From contig NZ_AP025158.1 in the NCBI RefSeq assembly GCF_019974155.1, positions 806,001 through 870,000 of the forward strand: a DNA stretch of 64,000 nt, read 5' to 3'. The stretch comes from Thermus thermophilus (GTDB taxonomy: Bacteria; Deinococcota; Deinococci; Deinococcales; Thermaceae). A program made the translations under genes and the position numbers. Shown here one piece after another: positions 57,152 through 64,000 of this stretch. The stretch's first letter is position 1, and every line of letters starts with the position of its first letter. The notes under the pieces were generated by a model that made no database searches, was not told the origin of the DNA, and worked only from the letters and a program-made list of their open reading frames with translations.

Positions 57152-57589
57152 ATGTTGAGGCCCTTCTTGGGGTGGATCCCCTTGGTCCTCCTGGCCGCCT
57201 GCGTTCCCTTGGCCCGTCCCGTTTACGAGCTCCCCGTGTCCCAGCGGTTTGGCCTAGTGGTTCCGGACGGCCTCCTCCTCGCCCGCATCGTGGAGGGGGA
57301 GGTGGAGGTCACGGAGTTTGCCTTTCCGCAGGACTCTCCTTACCGGCCCCAGGGCCTTGAGGAGCTCGGGGAAAGGTTCCAGAAGGCCCTCGAGGGGAGG
57401 GGGTTCGCCCTGCGTTGCCGCACCTACAACGCCCTTCCCCTCCTGGGCGGGCCCCAGCTCACCCTGCGCATGGCCCGGGGAGGGGAGGGGGTGGGGGTCT
57501 TCCTGAAACCCTTGGCCCGGCCCGATGCCTACCGGGTAGAGGTGGCGCCCGCAGACCCCCATCCCCCTCTGGACTGTCCTGCCCGCTAG
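57152..57589 (+). CDS. Putative lipoprotein
   Basis: 145 residues. The signal peptide ends in a lipobox (PLVLLAACVPLARP), so Cys17 should be lipid-modified and the protein exported to a membrane surface. The mature part is a small alpha/beta domain (VEVTEFAFPQDSPYRPQGLE, LGERFQKALEGRGFALRC) with no family I can name. GGAGG precedes ATG 57152. It stands upstream of, and in line with, the alkaline phosphatase gene but is separated from it by that gene's own promoter. Confidence 0.72.
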   Translation: MLRPFLGWIPLVLLAACVPLARPVYELPVSQRFGLVVPDGLLLARIVEGEVEVTEFAFPQDSPYRPQGLEELGERFQKALEGRGFALRCRTYNALPLLGGPQLTLRMARGGEGVGVFLKPLARPDAYRVEVAPADPHPPLDCPAR

Positions 57590-57612
57590 GGCGAGGCCCG
57601 GGGCGCGAGGCC

Positions 57613-57644
57613 CTGACCGTTTCCTGACACGCGTCCCTTAGCTT
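57613..57644 (+). promoter_or_regulatory. Pho-box-like direct repeat and -10 before the alkaline phosphatase gene
   Basis: CTGACCG (57613-57619), 4 bp and CTGACAC (57624-57630) repeat the arrangement found at 48757. TAGCTT at 57639-57644 fits a -10. The target is a phosphatase, a classic phosphate-regulon gene, which strengthens the reading as a PhoB-type site. Confidence 0.68.
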
Positions 57645-57664
57645 GGGGCCTGGAGGTGAGGAAC

Positions 57665-59173
57665 GTGAGGCGAAGGGACCTTCTGAAAGGCGGCTTGGCC
57701 GCGGGGGCCTTGGCCCTCCTGCCCCGGAGCCAGGCCCAGGGGGCGCCTTCCCAAGACGGCCCCTCTTTGGGCAGGCGGTACCGCAACCTCATCGTCTTCG
57801 TCTACGACGGGTTTTCCTGGGAGGACTACGCCATCGCCCAGGCCTACGCCCGGAGGCGGCAGGGGCGGGTCCTGGCTCTGGAGCGCCTCCTCGCCCGCTA
57901 CCCCAACGGGCTCATCAACACCTACAGCCTCACCAGCTACGTCACCGAGTCCAGCGCCGCGGGGAACGCCTTTTCCTGCGGGGTGAAGACGGTGAACGGG
58001 GGGCTCGCCATCCACGCCGACGGCACCCCCCTCAAGCCCTTCTTCGCCGCGGCCAAGGAGGCGGGGAAGGCCGTGGGGCTCGTGACCACCACCACCGTCA
58101 CCCACGCCACCCCGGGGAGCTTCGTGGTCTCCAACCCCGACCGGAACGCTGAGGAGCGCATTGCCGAGCAGTACTTGGAGTTCGGGGCCGAGGTCTACCT
58201 GGGGGGCGGGGACCGCTTCTTCAACCCCGCCAAGCGCAAGGACGGGAAGGACCTCTACGCCGCCTTCGCCGCCAAGGGGTACGGGGTGGTGCGCACCCCC
58301 GAGGAGCTCGCCCGTTCCAACGCCACCCGGCTCCTGGGCATCTTCTCCGACAGCCACGTGCCCTACGAGATTGACCGCCGCTTCCAGGGCCTTGGGGTGC
58401 CGAGCCTCAAGGAGATGGTCCAGGCCGCCCTACCCCGGCTCGCCGCCCACCGCGGGGGCTTCGTCCTCCAGGTGGAGGCGGGGCGGATTGACCACGCCAA
58501 CCACCTGAACGACGCCGGGGCCACCCTTTGGGACGTCCTGGCGGCGGACGAGGCCCTGGAGCTCCTCACCGCCTTCGTGGACCGGAACCCGGACACCCTC
58601 CTCATCGTGGTCTCGGACCACGCCACCGGGGTGGGGGGGCTTTACGGGGCCGGGCGGAGCTACCTGGAGAGCTCCCACGGGCTGGACCTCCTGGAACCGC
58701 AACGCGCGAGCTTTGAGCACATGCTCCGGGTCCTCGGCCAGGCCCCGGAGGCTTCCCAGGTCAAGGAGGCCTTCCGGGCCATGAAGGGGGTGGCCCTCGA
58801 GGACCCCGAGGCGGAAAGGGTGGTGCGGGCCATCCGGGAGAGGGCCTACTGGCCGGAGGGGGTGCGCCACGGGGTCCAGCCGGCCAACACCCTGGCCTGG
58901 GCCATGGTGCAGCGGAACGCCCAAAGGCCCGACCGGCCCAACATCGGCTATGGCTCGGGCCAGCATACGGCGAGCCCCGTGATGCTCCTCCTCTACGGCC
59001 AGGGCCTCCGCTTCCTCCAGCTTGGCCTTTTGGACAACACCCACGTCTTCCGCCTCATGGGGGAGGCCCTGGGCCTCCGCTACCAGAACCCGGCGATGAG
59101 CGAGGAGGAGGCCCTGGAGATCCTCAAGGCCAGGCCCCAGGGGACGCGCCACCCCGAGGACGTGCTGGCCTAA
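57665..59173 (+). CDS. Tat-exported alkaline phosphatase
   Basis: 502 residues from GTG 57665, chosen because GGAGGTGA lies 7-8 nt upstream; GTG 57656 is the alternative. The Tat signal is RRRDLLKGGLAAGALALLP. The phosphatase core shows D48 (IVFVYDGFSWED), the nucleophile serine in SYVTESSAAGNAF, QVEAGRIDHANHLNDAG and VVSDHATG (metal His/Asp) and a late metal His in YGSGQHTASPV. It hydrolyses phosphomonoesters in the periplasm and is thermostable in Thermus. Its stop overlaps the opposite-strand cobyric acid synthase gene by 4 nt. Confidence 0.92.
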   Translation: MRRRDLLKGGLAAGALALLPRSQAQGAPSQDGPSLGRRYRNLIVFVYDGFSWEDYAIAQAYARRRQGRVLALERLLARYPNGLINTYSLTSYVTESSAAGNAFSCGVKTVNGGLAIHADGTPLKPFFAAAKEAGKAVGLVTTTTVTHATPGSFVVSNPDRNAEERIAEQYLEFGAEVYLGGGDRFFNPAKRKDGKDLYAAFAAKGYGVVRTPEELARSNATRLLGIFSDSHVPYEIDRRFQGLGVPSLKEMVQAALPRLAAHRGGFVLQVEAGRIDHANHLNDAGATLWDVLAADEALELLTAFVDRNPDTLLIVVSDHATGVGGLYGAGRSYLESSHGLDLLEPQRASFEHMLRVLGQAPEASQVKEAFRAMKGVALEDPEAERVVRAIRERAYWPEGVRHGVQPANTLAWAMVQRNAQRPDRPNIGYGSGQHTASPVMLLLYGQGLRFLQLGLLDNTHVFRLMGEALGLRYQNPAMSEEEALEILKARPQGTRHPEDVLA

Positions 59174-61194
59174 GGGGCCGGTCGGCCGGGGCCCGGCTCC
59201 CCTCCCTGGGGGCCGGGCCTTCCGGCTTCCTGGGGGGGGACCCTGCCCCCCCCGAGGGGCAGGGGGCGGCCCGCCACCAGGAGGTAGGCCTCCTGGGCCG
59301 CTTCGGCCAGGAGGGCGTTCACCTGGCCCAGGAGGTCCCGGTAGCGGCGGGCGAGGGGGTTTTGGGGGACGATCCCCATCCCCACCTCGTTGGAGACGGC
59401 GATGACCCTCTTGCCGCTTTCCTCCACTGCCCTTAGGAAGCGCCTCGCCTCCGAGAGGGGGTCCAGGCCCCGCTCCATCAGGTTGGCGACCCAGAGGGTG
59501 AGGCAGTCCACCACCACCGTGGGGTGGCGGGCCCTCTTTAGGGCCCCCGGGAGGTCCAGGGGCTCCTCCAGGGTCTCCCAGGTGGGGGGGCGCTCCTCCT
59601 TGTGGCGGCGGATCCTCTCCGCCATCTCCTCGTCCCGGGCCTCGGCGGTGGCCACCAGGGTGGCGAAGGGCCCGGCGAGCCGCTGGGCGAAGCGGCTTTT
59701 GCCGCTTTTCGCCCCGCCCAAGAGGAGGACGAGGCCGGGGGGTGGGGGCGGGTCTAAATGCCCCACCGAGGCGAAAGCCTCGGTGGGGGCCCCAAGGGGG
59801 CTTGCCGCGGGGAAGGCCTTCCCCGCAAGCCCCAGGGCCCGGTGGAGGGCCCCTAGGTCCAGGTGGCGTTCCAGGGCGTCCGCCAGGGCCTCCAGGGCCT
59901 CCTCCAGCCCCCTTGCCTCCCGGCCGAAGAGGGCCCTTTGCACCCCGGGGTTCTCCAGGAGGCCGTGGAGCCAGGTGGCGAGGAGGGGGCCTTCCTGGTG
60001 GACGAGGGGGAGGCCCTGGCCGTGGTGGATCTCGTACCCCTCCACCTCGAGGCCCTCAAGCCTCCCCCAGTACCCGGAAAGCCCCCGAAGCCTTACCCGC
60101 CTCCGCTCCACCGTCTTCTCCCGGGCCATGCGCACCCGGTAGGGGAGGAGGCCGAGGCCGGGGAACTTGCCCCTTTCCTCCACCCCCTCCTCGTCCAAGA
60201 GGGCCTCGGCGAGCATCTCCGCCCCGCCGCAGACGGCGAGGACGGGCCTGCCCGCCTCCAGGTGCCTCTGGATCAGGGGGAGGAAGGCCCGAAGCCAGGG
60301 GAGGTCCCGCGCCGGGAGGCGGCTTCCCGGGAGGATGAGGAGCTCCGCCCCTTCCGCCTCCTCGGGGGAGGTGGCGTGGACCGGGCGGGCGAGCTCGGAG
60401 AGGGGCCAGAACTCGTCCAGGTTGGCCGCGTGGGGGTAGCGGAGGAGGGCCACCTTGGGGCCATTCCCGGCGGGCTGGCGGTAGCGGAACCCGTCCTCCT
60501 CGGGGAGGGCGAGGGGGAGCATGGGCAGGGTGCCGAGGACGGGGAGGCCGGTCCAGCCCGTAAGGAGGCCGTAGGCGGGCTTGAGGAGCTCCAGGTCCCC
60601 CCGGAACTTGTTGAAGGCGAAGCCCACGAGCCTCTTTCGGTGCTCCCCCAGGAGGGCCCAGGTGCCGTAGAGCGCCCCCAGGGCCCCGCCCTGGTCCACG
60701 TCGGCCACCAGGAGGGCCTTGGCGTCCGCCCACTCGGCCACCCTTAGGTTCGGCAGGTCGGGCCAGAGGTTCCGCTCCACCGGGCTTCCCGCCCCCTCCA
60801 GCACCAGGAGGTCGTGCTCGGCGAGGAGGCCTTCCAGGGCCTCGCGGACGGGGGCCTCGAGGTGGGGCCTCCTCTCCTTCCAGGGAAGCCCGGAGAGGAA
60901 GGGGTCCACCTTCCCCCAGACCACCACCTGGGCCCCCCTCTCCCCGAAGGGCTTCACCAGGACGGGGTTCATGCGCACCTCGGGCTCCACCCCTGCCGCC
61001 AGGGCCTGGAGCCACTGGGCGCTCGCCACCTCCCCGCCCCGGACCACCCGGGCGTGGTTCGCCATGTTCTGGGCCTTGAAGGGGGCGGCCTTGAGGCCAA
61101 GCCTTTTGAAGTGGCGGAGAAGCCCCGCGGCGAAGAGGCTTTTCCCCACCCCGCTTCCCGTGCCCCAGACGATGAGGGCCTTAGCCCTTCCCAA
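59170..61194 (-). CDS. Cobyric acid synthase fused to adenosylcobinamide kinase (CbiP-CobU)
   Basis: About 674 residues. Residues 1-460 are CbiP/CobQ: an ATP-binding head (LIVWGTGSGVGKSLFAAGLL, APFKAQNMANHARVV) and a class I glutaminase with the nucleophile in VLAVCGGAEMLAEAL and the His in YEIHHGQGLP. They amidate four side chains of the corrin. Residues 495-645 are CobU, with P-loop LLLGGAKSGKSRFAQRLAG and VIAVSNEVGMGIVPQNPLAR. They make GDP-cobinamide. The last 27 residues are a Gly/Pro-rich tail. TTG 61194 is chosen for GGGAGGTG 6 nt upstream; TTG 61215 is possible. Confidence 0.9.
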   Translation of the reverse strand: MGRAKALIVWGTGSGVGKSLFAAGLLRHFKRLGLKAAPFKAQNMANHARVVRGGEVASAQWLQALAAGVEPEVRMNPVLVKPFGERGAQVVVWGKVDPFLSGLPWKERRPHLEAPVREALEGLLAEHDLLVLEGAGSPVERNLWPDLPNLRVAEWADAKALLVADVDQGGALGALYGTWALLGEHRKRLVGFAFNKFRGDLELLKPAYGLLTGWTGLPVLGTLPMLPLALPEEDGFRYRQPAGNGPKVALLRYPHAANLDEFWPLSELARPVHATSPEEAEGAELLILPGSRLPARDLPWLRAFLPLIQRHLEAGRPVLAVCGGAEMLAEALLDEEGVEERGKFPGLGLLPYRVRMAREKTVERRRVRLRGLSGYWGRLEGLEVEGYEIHHGQGLPLVHQEGPLLATWLHGLLENPGVQRALFGREARGLEEALEALADALERHLDLGALHRALGLAGKAFPAASPLGAPTEAFASVGHLDPPPPPGLVLLLGGAKSGKSRFAQRLAGPFATLVATAEARDEEMAERIRRHKEERPPTWETLEEPLDLPGALKRARHPTVVVDCLTLWVANLMERGLDPLSEARRFLRAVEESGKRVIAVSNEVGMGIVPQNPLARRYRDLLGQVNALLAEAAQEAYLLVAGRPLPLGGGRVPPQEAGRPGPQGGEPGPGRPAP

Positions 61195-61214
61195 GGCGCA
61201 CCTCCCGGTCCTCA

Positions 61215-61335
61215 AGCCGGCGCTTTTCCACGCTCATAAAGCGGTTTCGCCTCCAATAGCACCCCCTGGAGGAAGGGGAGTTCCCGGCGCTCTTGGAACT
61301 CCTCGGGGGTGAGGACGATGGCCTGGTCAAGTAGA
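61215..61335 (-). pseudogene. Nucleotidyltransferase gene, C-terminal fragment separated by the TnpB element
   Basis: The frame reads LLDQAIVLTPEEFQERRELP, then FLQGVLLEAKPLYERGKAPA and a TGA that overlaps a TTG of the cobyric acid synthase frame. LTPEEF and a closing 'G-V-L-L-E-x-x-P-L-Y' are the usual tail of minimal nucleotidyltransferases. Its N-terminal half is found 1.4 kb away at 62773-62919, so one gene was split by an insertion. Confidence 0.78.
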
Positions 61336-62919
61336 GTGCACATTAGCGCACTCCGGCCCCCCACCAGGATGGGGACCTAAGCAACCCCTCCACCCCTCCC
61401 ACGATCCCCTGAAGAGGATGGGCTTGAGGCGAGAGAAGTCCCTCGGCACCTCGCGCCCGAGAAGGGGAAGGAAGAGGCCTACCCTCAGGACCCGCCAGGG
61501 ATTAACGCCAGGGGAGTTCCTTCCCTCGGTTGACCCCTCTTGGCTGCCCGGAGAGCCCTGAAGGCTTGAAAACAAGGAGAGGTGGCGCTTCGCCCTCCCG
61601 ATCTCCCGGAAAAGCCTGCGCCTGAGGTAGGGGTTTCGTTCCTGCGCTTTCTTGGCTCGCAGTTCCCGGACTCTGGAGGCGTAGAAGCCCTGGACGTGAC
61701 CCCTGAAGCGTTCGTCCCGGAGAAGCTTCCCGTAGCCTTTGGGGAGCTTCTCCTTGAACCCTAAGGCTCTCCTTCCGATCACGTACGCGGCGGCCGCGTC
61801 CTTGGACAGGGAAAGCTGCGGGGCGTACTTCAGCATCCCGATGGTGGAGGTGTCCTGGGGGTTCACCTCCACCACCTGGACCCCTCTCTTCCGGGCCAAG
61901 GAGTGGACCTTCCGGAGAAGGGAAGCGTAGGCGAAGCGGTGGGCCTTCCTCCTGAAGACCCTCCCCGAACCGTCTCCTCTCCTCCCCTTGGGGAGGTGCT
62001 TCAGGCGCTCGGTGGCGATGGCCACGCCGTGCTCCAGGGCCAGAGAAACTACCTGGTGCGCCACCTTCCAGAGGACCAGCTCCTTGGCTCCCCTGTTCTC
62101 TGCCCGGTCCACGGGCTCCAGGGAGAGGGTCAGGTGGCGCTTCAAGTTCCCGTCTGCCCCTACCACCGCCAGGGCCAGGTGATAGGGGTCGGCGTTGATG
62201 TCTATGCCCAGGGCTCCCTTCTCCTTCGTGGCCAAGAGGGGCGCGGGCTCCTCCTCCCAGGTAAAGGTGGCGTAGACCTTGCCGTCCTTGAGGGAGAGCT
62301 CCACGTTGTAGGGAAGAGAGGCGTAGACCCTCTCCACCAAGGCGCTCAGGTTGGGGTGGCCCGTCTTCACCAGGGCGTGGGCGTAGCTCCCGTCCCCGAG
62401 GTTGATCCGGAGTTGCAGAACCCCGTACCTGACGAAGAGCTTGAGGTTCAGGTTGCCCCCCTTGGTCTTATCTCCCCGGGAGTAGAGCAAGCCTTGCCGC
62501 CTCTCCCTCCACTCCCGCTTGAGCTCCTTCAGGGGCTTGCCCGAGAGGTGCTTGCGCTTGAGCTGTTGGAAGAGCTTTCTCCCCCCGAAGACCACCTTCC
62601 GGGGGTCTTCTCCTCTCTCCCTGGCGGAGTCCAGGACGGCTTGGGCCTTCAGGATCGCGTCGTCGGCGTAGCGGGTGTTGAGGCGGAAGGAGGTGCAGAG
62701 GAAACCGTCTGCCCGTTTAAGCTCCTCCCTGGTCTGACCTTCCAGGAGGCGGTTGTAGGCGTAGCGCACGGCGGGGGCCACCACCAGGAGGTCCAGGTCG
62801 GACCTCCGGTCCGCCGTCCCTCGGGCGTGGGAGCCGAAGAGGTAAAGGGCCTCCAGGTCCAGGGCCGCCCGCAGCCGCCCCAGGGCCTCCTCCAGGTAGC
62901 GGGCAAGCTCCGGGGTCAT
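61327..62919 (-). CDS. Chimeric ORF: nucleotidyltransferase N-terminus fused in frame to a TnpB-like RuvC nuclease
   Basis: 530 residues. Residues 1-49 are a minimal nucleotidyltransferase head with the GS...DLD motif (LFGSHARGTADRRSDLDLLV). At about 62773 it changes directly into TnpB (AVRYAYNRLLEGQTREELKR). RuvC residues D240 (ALGIDINADPY), E304 (IATERLKHLP) and D374 (SLSKDAAAAYVIGRRALG) are intact. The CxxC zinc ribbon of canonical TnpB is absent, as in the OrfB branch with VNP-x-TS-x-IG. The first residues of TnpB seem lost. The start overlaps the aminotransferase stop (ATGA). No TnpA is present. The last 60 codons may read through the element's non-coding end. Confidence 0.82.
   Translation of the reverse strand: MTPELARYLEEALGRLRAALDLEALYLFGSHARGTADRRSDLDLLVVAPAVRYAYNRLLEGQTREELKRADGFLCTSFRLNTRYADDAILKAQAVLDSARERGEDPRKVVFGGRKLFQQLKRKHLSGKPLKELKREWRERRQGLLYSRGDKTKGGNLNLKLFVRYGVLQLRINLGDGSYAHALVKTGHPNLSALVERVYASLPYNVELSLKDGKVYATFTWEEEPAPLLATKEKGALGIDINADPYHLALAVVGADGNLKRHLTLSLEPVDRAENRGAKELVLWKVAHQVVSLALEHGVAIATERLKHLPKGRRGDGSGRVFRRKAHRFAYASLLRKVHSLARKRGVQVVEVNPQDTSTIGMLKYAPQLSLSKDAAAAYVIGRRALGFKEKLPKGYGKLLRDERFRGHVQGFYASRVRELRAKKAQERNPYLRRRLFREIGRAKRHLSLFSSLQGSPGSQEGSTEGRNSPGVNPWRVLRVGLFLPLLGREVPRDFSRLKPILFRGSWEGWRGCLGPHPGGGPECANVHST
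61334..61353 (-). repeat. Terminal hairpin at the presumed right end of the TnpB element
   Basis: GAGTGC and GCACTC pair across an 8-nt loop. A second stem (GGTCCCC with GGGGGGCC) lies just before it on the minus strand. Such hairpins mark the right end of IS200/IS605-type elements and the scaffold of their omega RNA. The following host bases (gene fragment at 61215-61335) would then act as the guide. Confidence 0.5.
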
Positions 62920-63911
62920 GCCCCCAGTCTAGCAAGGACCCCTTCCAGGGCCTCGAGGAGGGCTCGGATGGCCTCTTCGCGCTGGGCCGAGAGCCGGATC
63001 CACTCGGGAAGGCCGAAACTGGTGCAGTCCCGCACCCGTATGCCCCTTTCCCTCAAGGCCCTCGCCACCTCCGTGGCCCGGCCCACCCGCGCCAGGAGGA
63101 AGTTGGCGGGGCTTTCCCGGACCTCGAGGCCAAGCCCCCTAAGCCCCTCGGCGAGGAGGCGGCGGAGGCGGAAGAGCTCCCTCTTGCTCTCCTCCAGCCA
63201 GGCCCGGGCCTCCGGGTCCAGGTGGGCGTAGAGCAGGGCCTCCCCATACACGGAAACGGGCCAGGAAGGGGCGAGGTTCTGGAAGTGGGTGAGGTCCAGG
63301 GGGGCCAGGAGGTACCCCGCCCGCACCCCCGTGAGGCCGTGGGCCTTGTTGGGGCTATAGAGGCGGAAGGCCTTTTGGGGAAGGGGCGGGGGGGAGGCCA
63401 TGAGGTCGTAGTAGGCGAGGTCCAGGACCAGGGCGCCTCCTGCGCGCCTCGCCGCCTCCTCCAGGAAGGGGTAGACCTCCCCCGTGGGGTTGTTGGGCAC
63501 GCAGAGGAAGGCGAGGGAGCTTTTGGGGAGGAGCTCCAGGAAGGCCTCGGGGCTTTCCGCCTCCCAGAGGGGCAGGTCCAGGGCCCGGGCGGCCCGGGCG
63601 TACTCGCCGAAGGTGGGGGGGAGGAGGAGGATGGGCCCCCGCAGGTAGGTCCAGCGGGCCAGGCGGTGGATGAGCTCGCTCGTCCCTGTGCCCACGGCCA
63701 CCTGTTCGGGGGAGACCCCGTGGGCCTCGGCCAGGGCCTTCCTTAGCCTGCGGTAGAGGGGGTCGGGGTAGCGGCTCGGGTCGGCCCGGCGGAGGTAGTC
63801 CAGGGCCACGGGGTTGGGGCCTAGGGCGTTGGCGTTGGTGGAGAAATCGTAGAGGGGCTCGGGGCCCTCGTCGGTGCCCCCGTGGATGGGGCGGAGGACG
63901 TCGTCCAGCAT
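62916..63911 (-). CDS. CobD/HisC-type class I/II aminotransferase, probable threonine-phosphate decarboxylase
   Basis: 331 residues of the PLP fold-type I family. YDFSTNANALGPNPVALDYL and YPDPLYRRLRKALAEAHGVS are the typical head of CobD/CobC proteins. The PLP lysine is in YSPNKAHGLTGVRAGY. In this cobalamin operon it should make (R)-1-amino-2-propanol phosphate for the nucleotide loop; histidinol-phosphate aminotransferase is the alternative. ATG 63911 fits a leaderless start behind TACCAT; ATG 63920 is also possible. Its stop overlaps the split nucleotidyltransferase gene. Confidence 0.85.
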   Translation of the reverse strand: MLDDVLRPIHGGTDEGPEPLYDFSTNANALGPNPVALDYLRRADPSRYPDPLYRRLRKALAEAHGVSPEQVAVGTGTSELIHRLARWTYLRGPILLLPPTFGEYARAARALDLPLWEAESPEAFLELLPKSSLAFLCVPNNPTGEVYPFLEEAARRAGGALVLDLAYYDLMASPPPLPQKAFRLYSPNKAHGLTGVRAGYLLAPLDLTHFQNLAPSWPVSVYGEALLYAHLDPEARAWLEESKRELFRLRRLLAEGLRGLGLEVRESPANFLLARVGRATEVARALRERGIRVRDCTSFGLPEWIRLSAQREEAIRALLEALEGVLARLGA

Positions 63912-64000
63912 GCCTTCCATGGTAGGGAAGCCGCGGGAGGCCGAGTGGGGCCTAGGCTAAGGACGGAGGCGGAGGGCGCCCTTTGGCGAGGCCTCGGGGT

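Noticed and set aside
63912-64000. Cobalamin riboswitch before the aminotransferase gene
   Set aside because: I looked for the conserved B12-box and GCCACTG-type core and did not find them in the 80 bp available; the window ends too soon to rule one out further away.

Overview
The window reads as part of a Thermus genome, most likely a megaplasmid of Thermus thermophilus or a very close relative. It is GC-rich and densely coded, with genes that often overlap by ATGA or GTGA. It holds several proteins that match T. thermophilus HB8/HB27 proteins I recognise in length and in key residues: the 685-residue Argonaute (D478/E512/D546/D660), the 389-residue P450 CYP175A1, the photoreceptor LitR/CarH (W131, H132, E141, H142, H177), LdrP, photolyase and the GH36 alpha-galactosidase (D301/D355). 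The strain and replicon are inferred; no database was searched. I saw no rRNA, tRNA or CRISPR array.

Layout. 1-11.6 kb: four co-directional, translationally coupled genes for very large secreted DUF11/SdrD-type repeat proteins, one ending in a probable outer-membrane beta-barrel. 11.6-13.5 kb: an IS5-type element next to a graveyard of older transposase pieces. 13.5-17.2 kb: an ArsR-type regulator divergent from the arsenite oxidase genes aioBA, with a terminator. 17.2-19.1 kb: an IS630 element, a 109-bp MITE, loose IS5 ends and 600 bp without a gene. 19.1-25.2 kb: AidB-like acyl-CoA dehydrogenase, galA-galT, a TspO-like membrane protein and a TudS/DUF1722 protein. 25.2-29.4 kb: a HepT/MntA toxin-antitoxin pair, type 2 IPP isomerase, crtI and a Phd/VapC-like pair. 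29.4-37.7 kb: the rest of the carotenoid and light-response cluster (glycosyltransferase, acyltransferase, lycopene cyclase, CYP175A1, a 59-residue membrane protein, phr, crtB), divergent from litR-ldrP-epimerase.

37.7-40.9 kb: a frameshifted DUF6883/DUF4926 pair, a Tat-exported MBL hydrolase, a LacI regulator, and a deletion scar joining the signal peptide of a sugar-binding protein to the last 40 residues of a GH1 beta-glycosidase. 41.1-48.5 kb: a sugar-acid catabolic operon (TRAP transporter, two SDRs, an Ldh2 oxidoreductase, KDG kinase, KDPG aldolase) with a decapitated IclR regulator. 48.8-50.4 kb: a TIM-barrel protein and surE behind a Pho-box-like repeat. 50.4-54.6 kb: a zinc-handling operon (two beta-propellers, one AztD-like; ZnuA; one unknown) and a DsrE-like gene, each behind a Fur/Zur-type palindrome. 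54.8-56.9 kb: Argonaute. 57.2-59.2 kb: a lipoprotein and an alkaline phosphatase behind a second copy of the Pho-box-like repeat. 59.2-63.9 kb: cobalamin genes (CbiP-CobU fusion, CobD/HisC-type aminotransferase) with a nucleotidyltransferase gene between them that is broken by a TnpB element.

Together the genes cover light protection (carotenoids, photolyase, B12 photoreceptor, with B12 synthesis genes on the same molecule), arsenite oxidation, phosphate and zinc scavenging, sugar-acid and galactoside use, and DNA-guided defence. Repeated IS insertions and deletions have removed whole operons.
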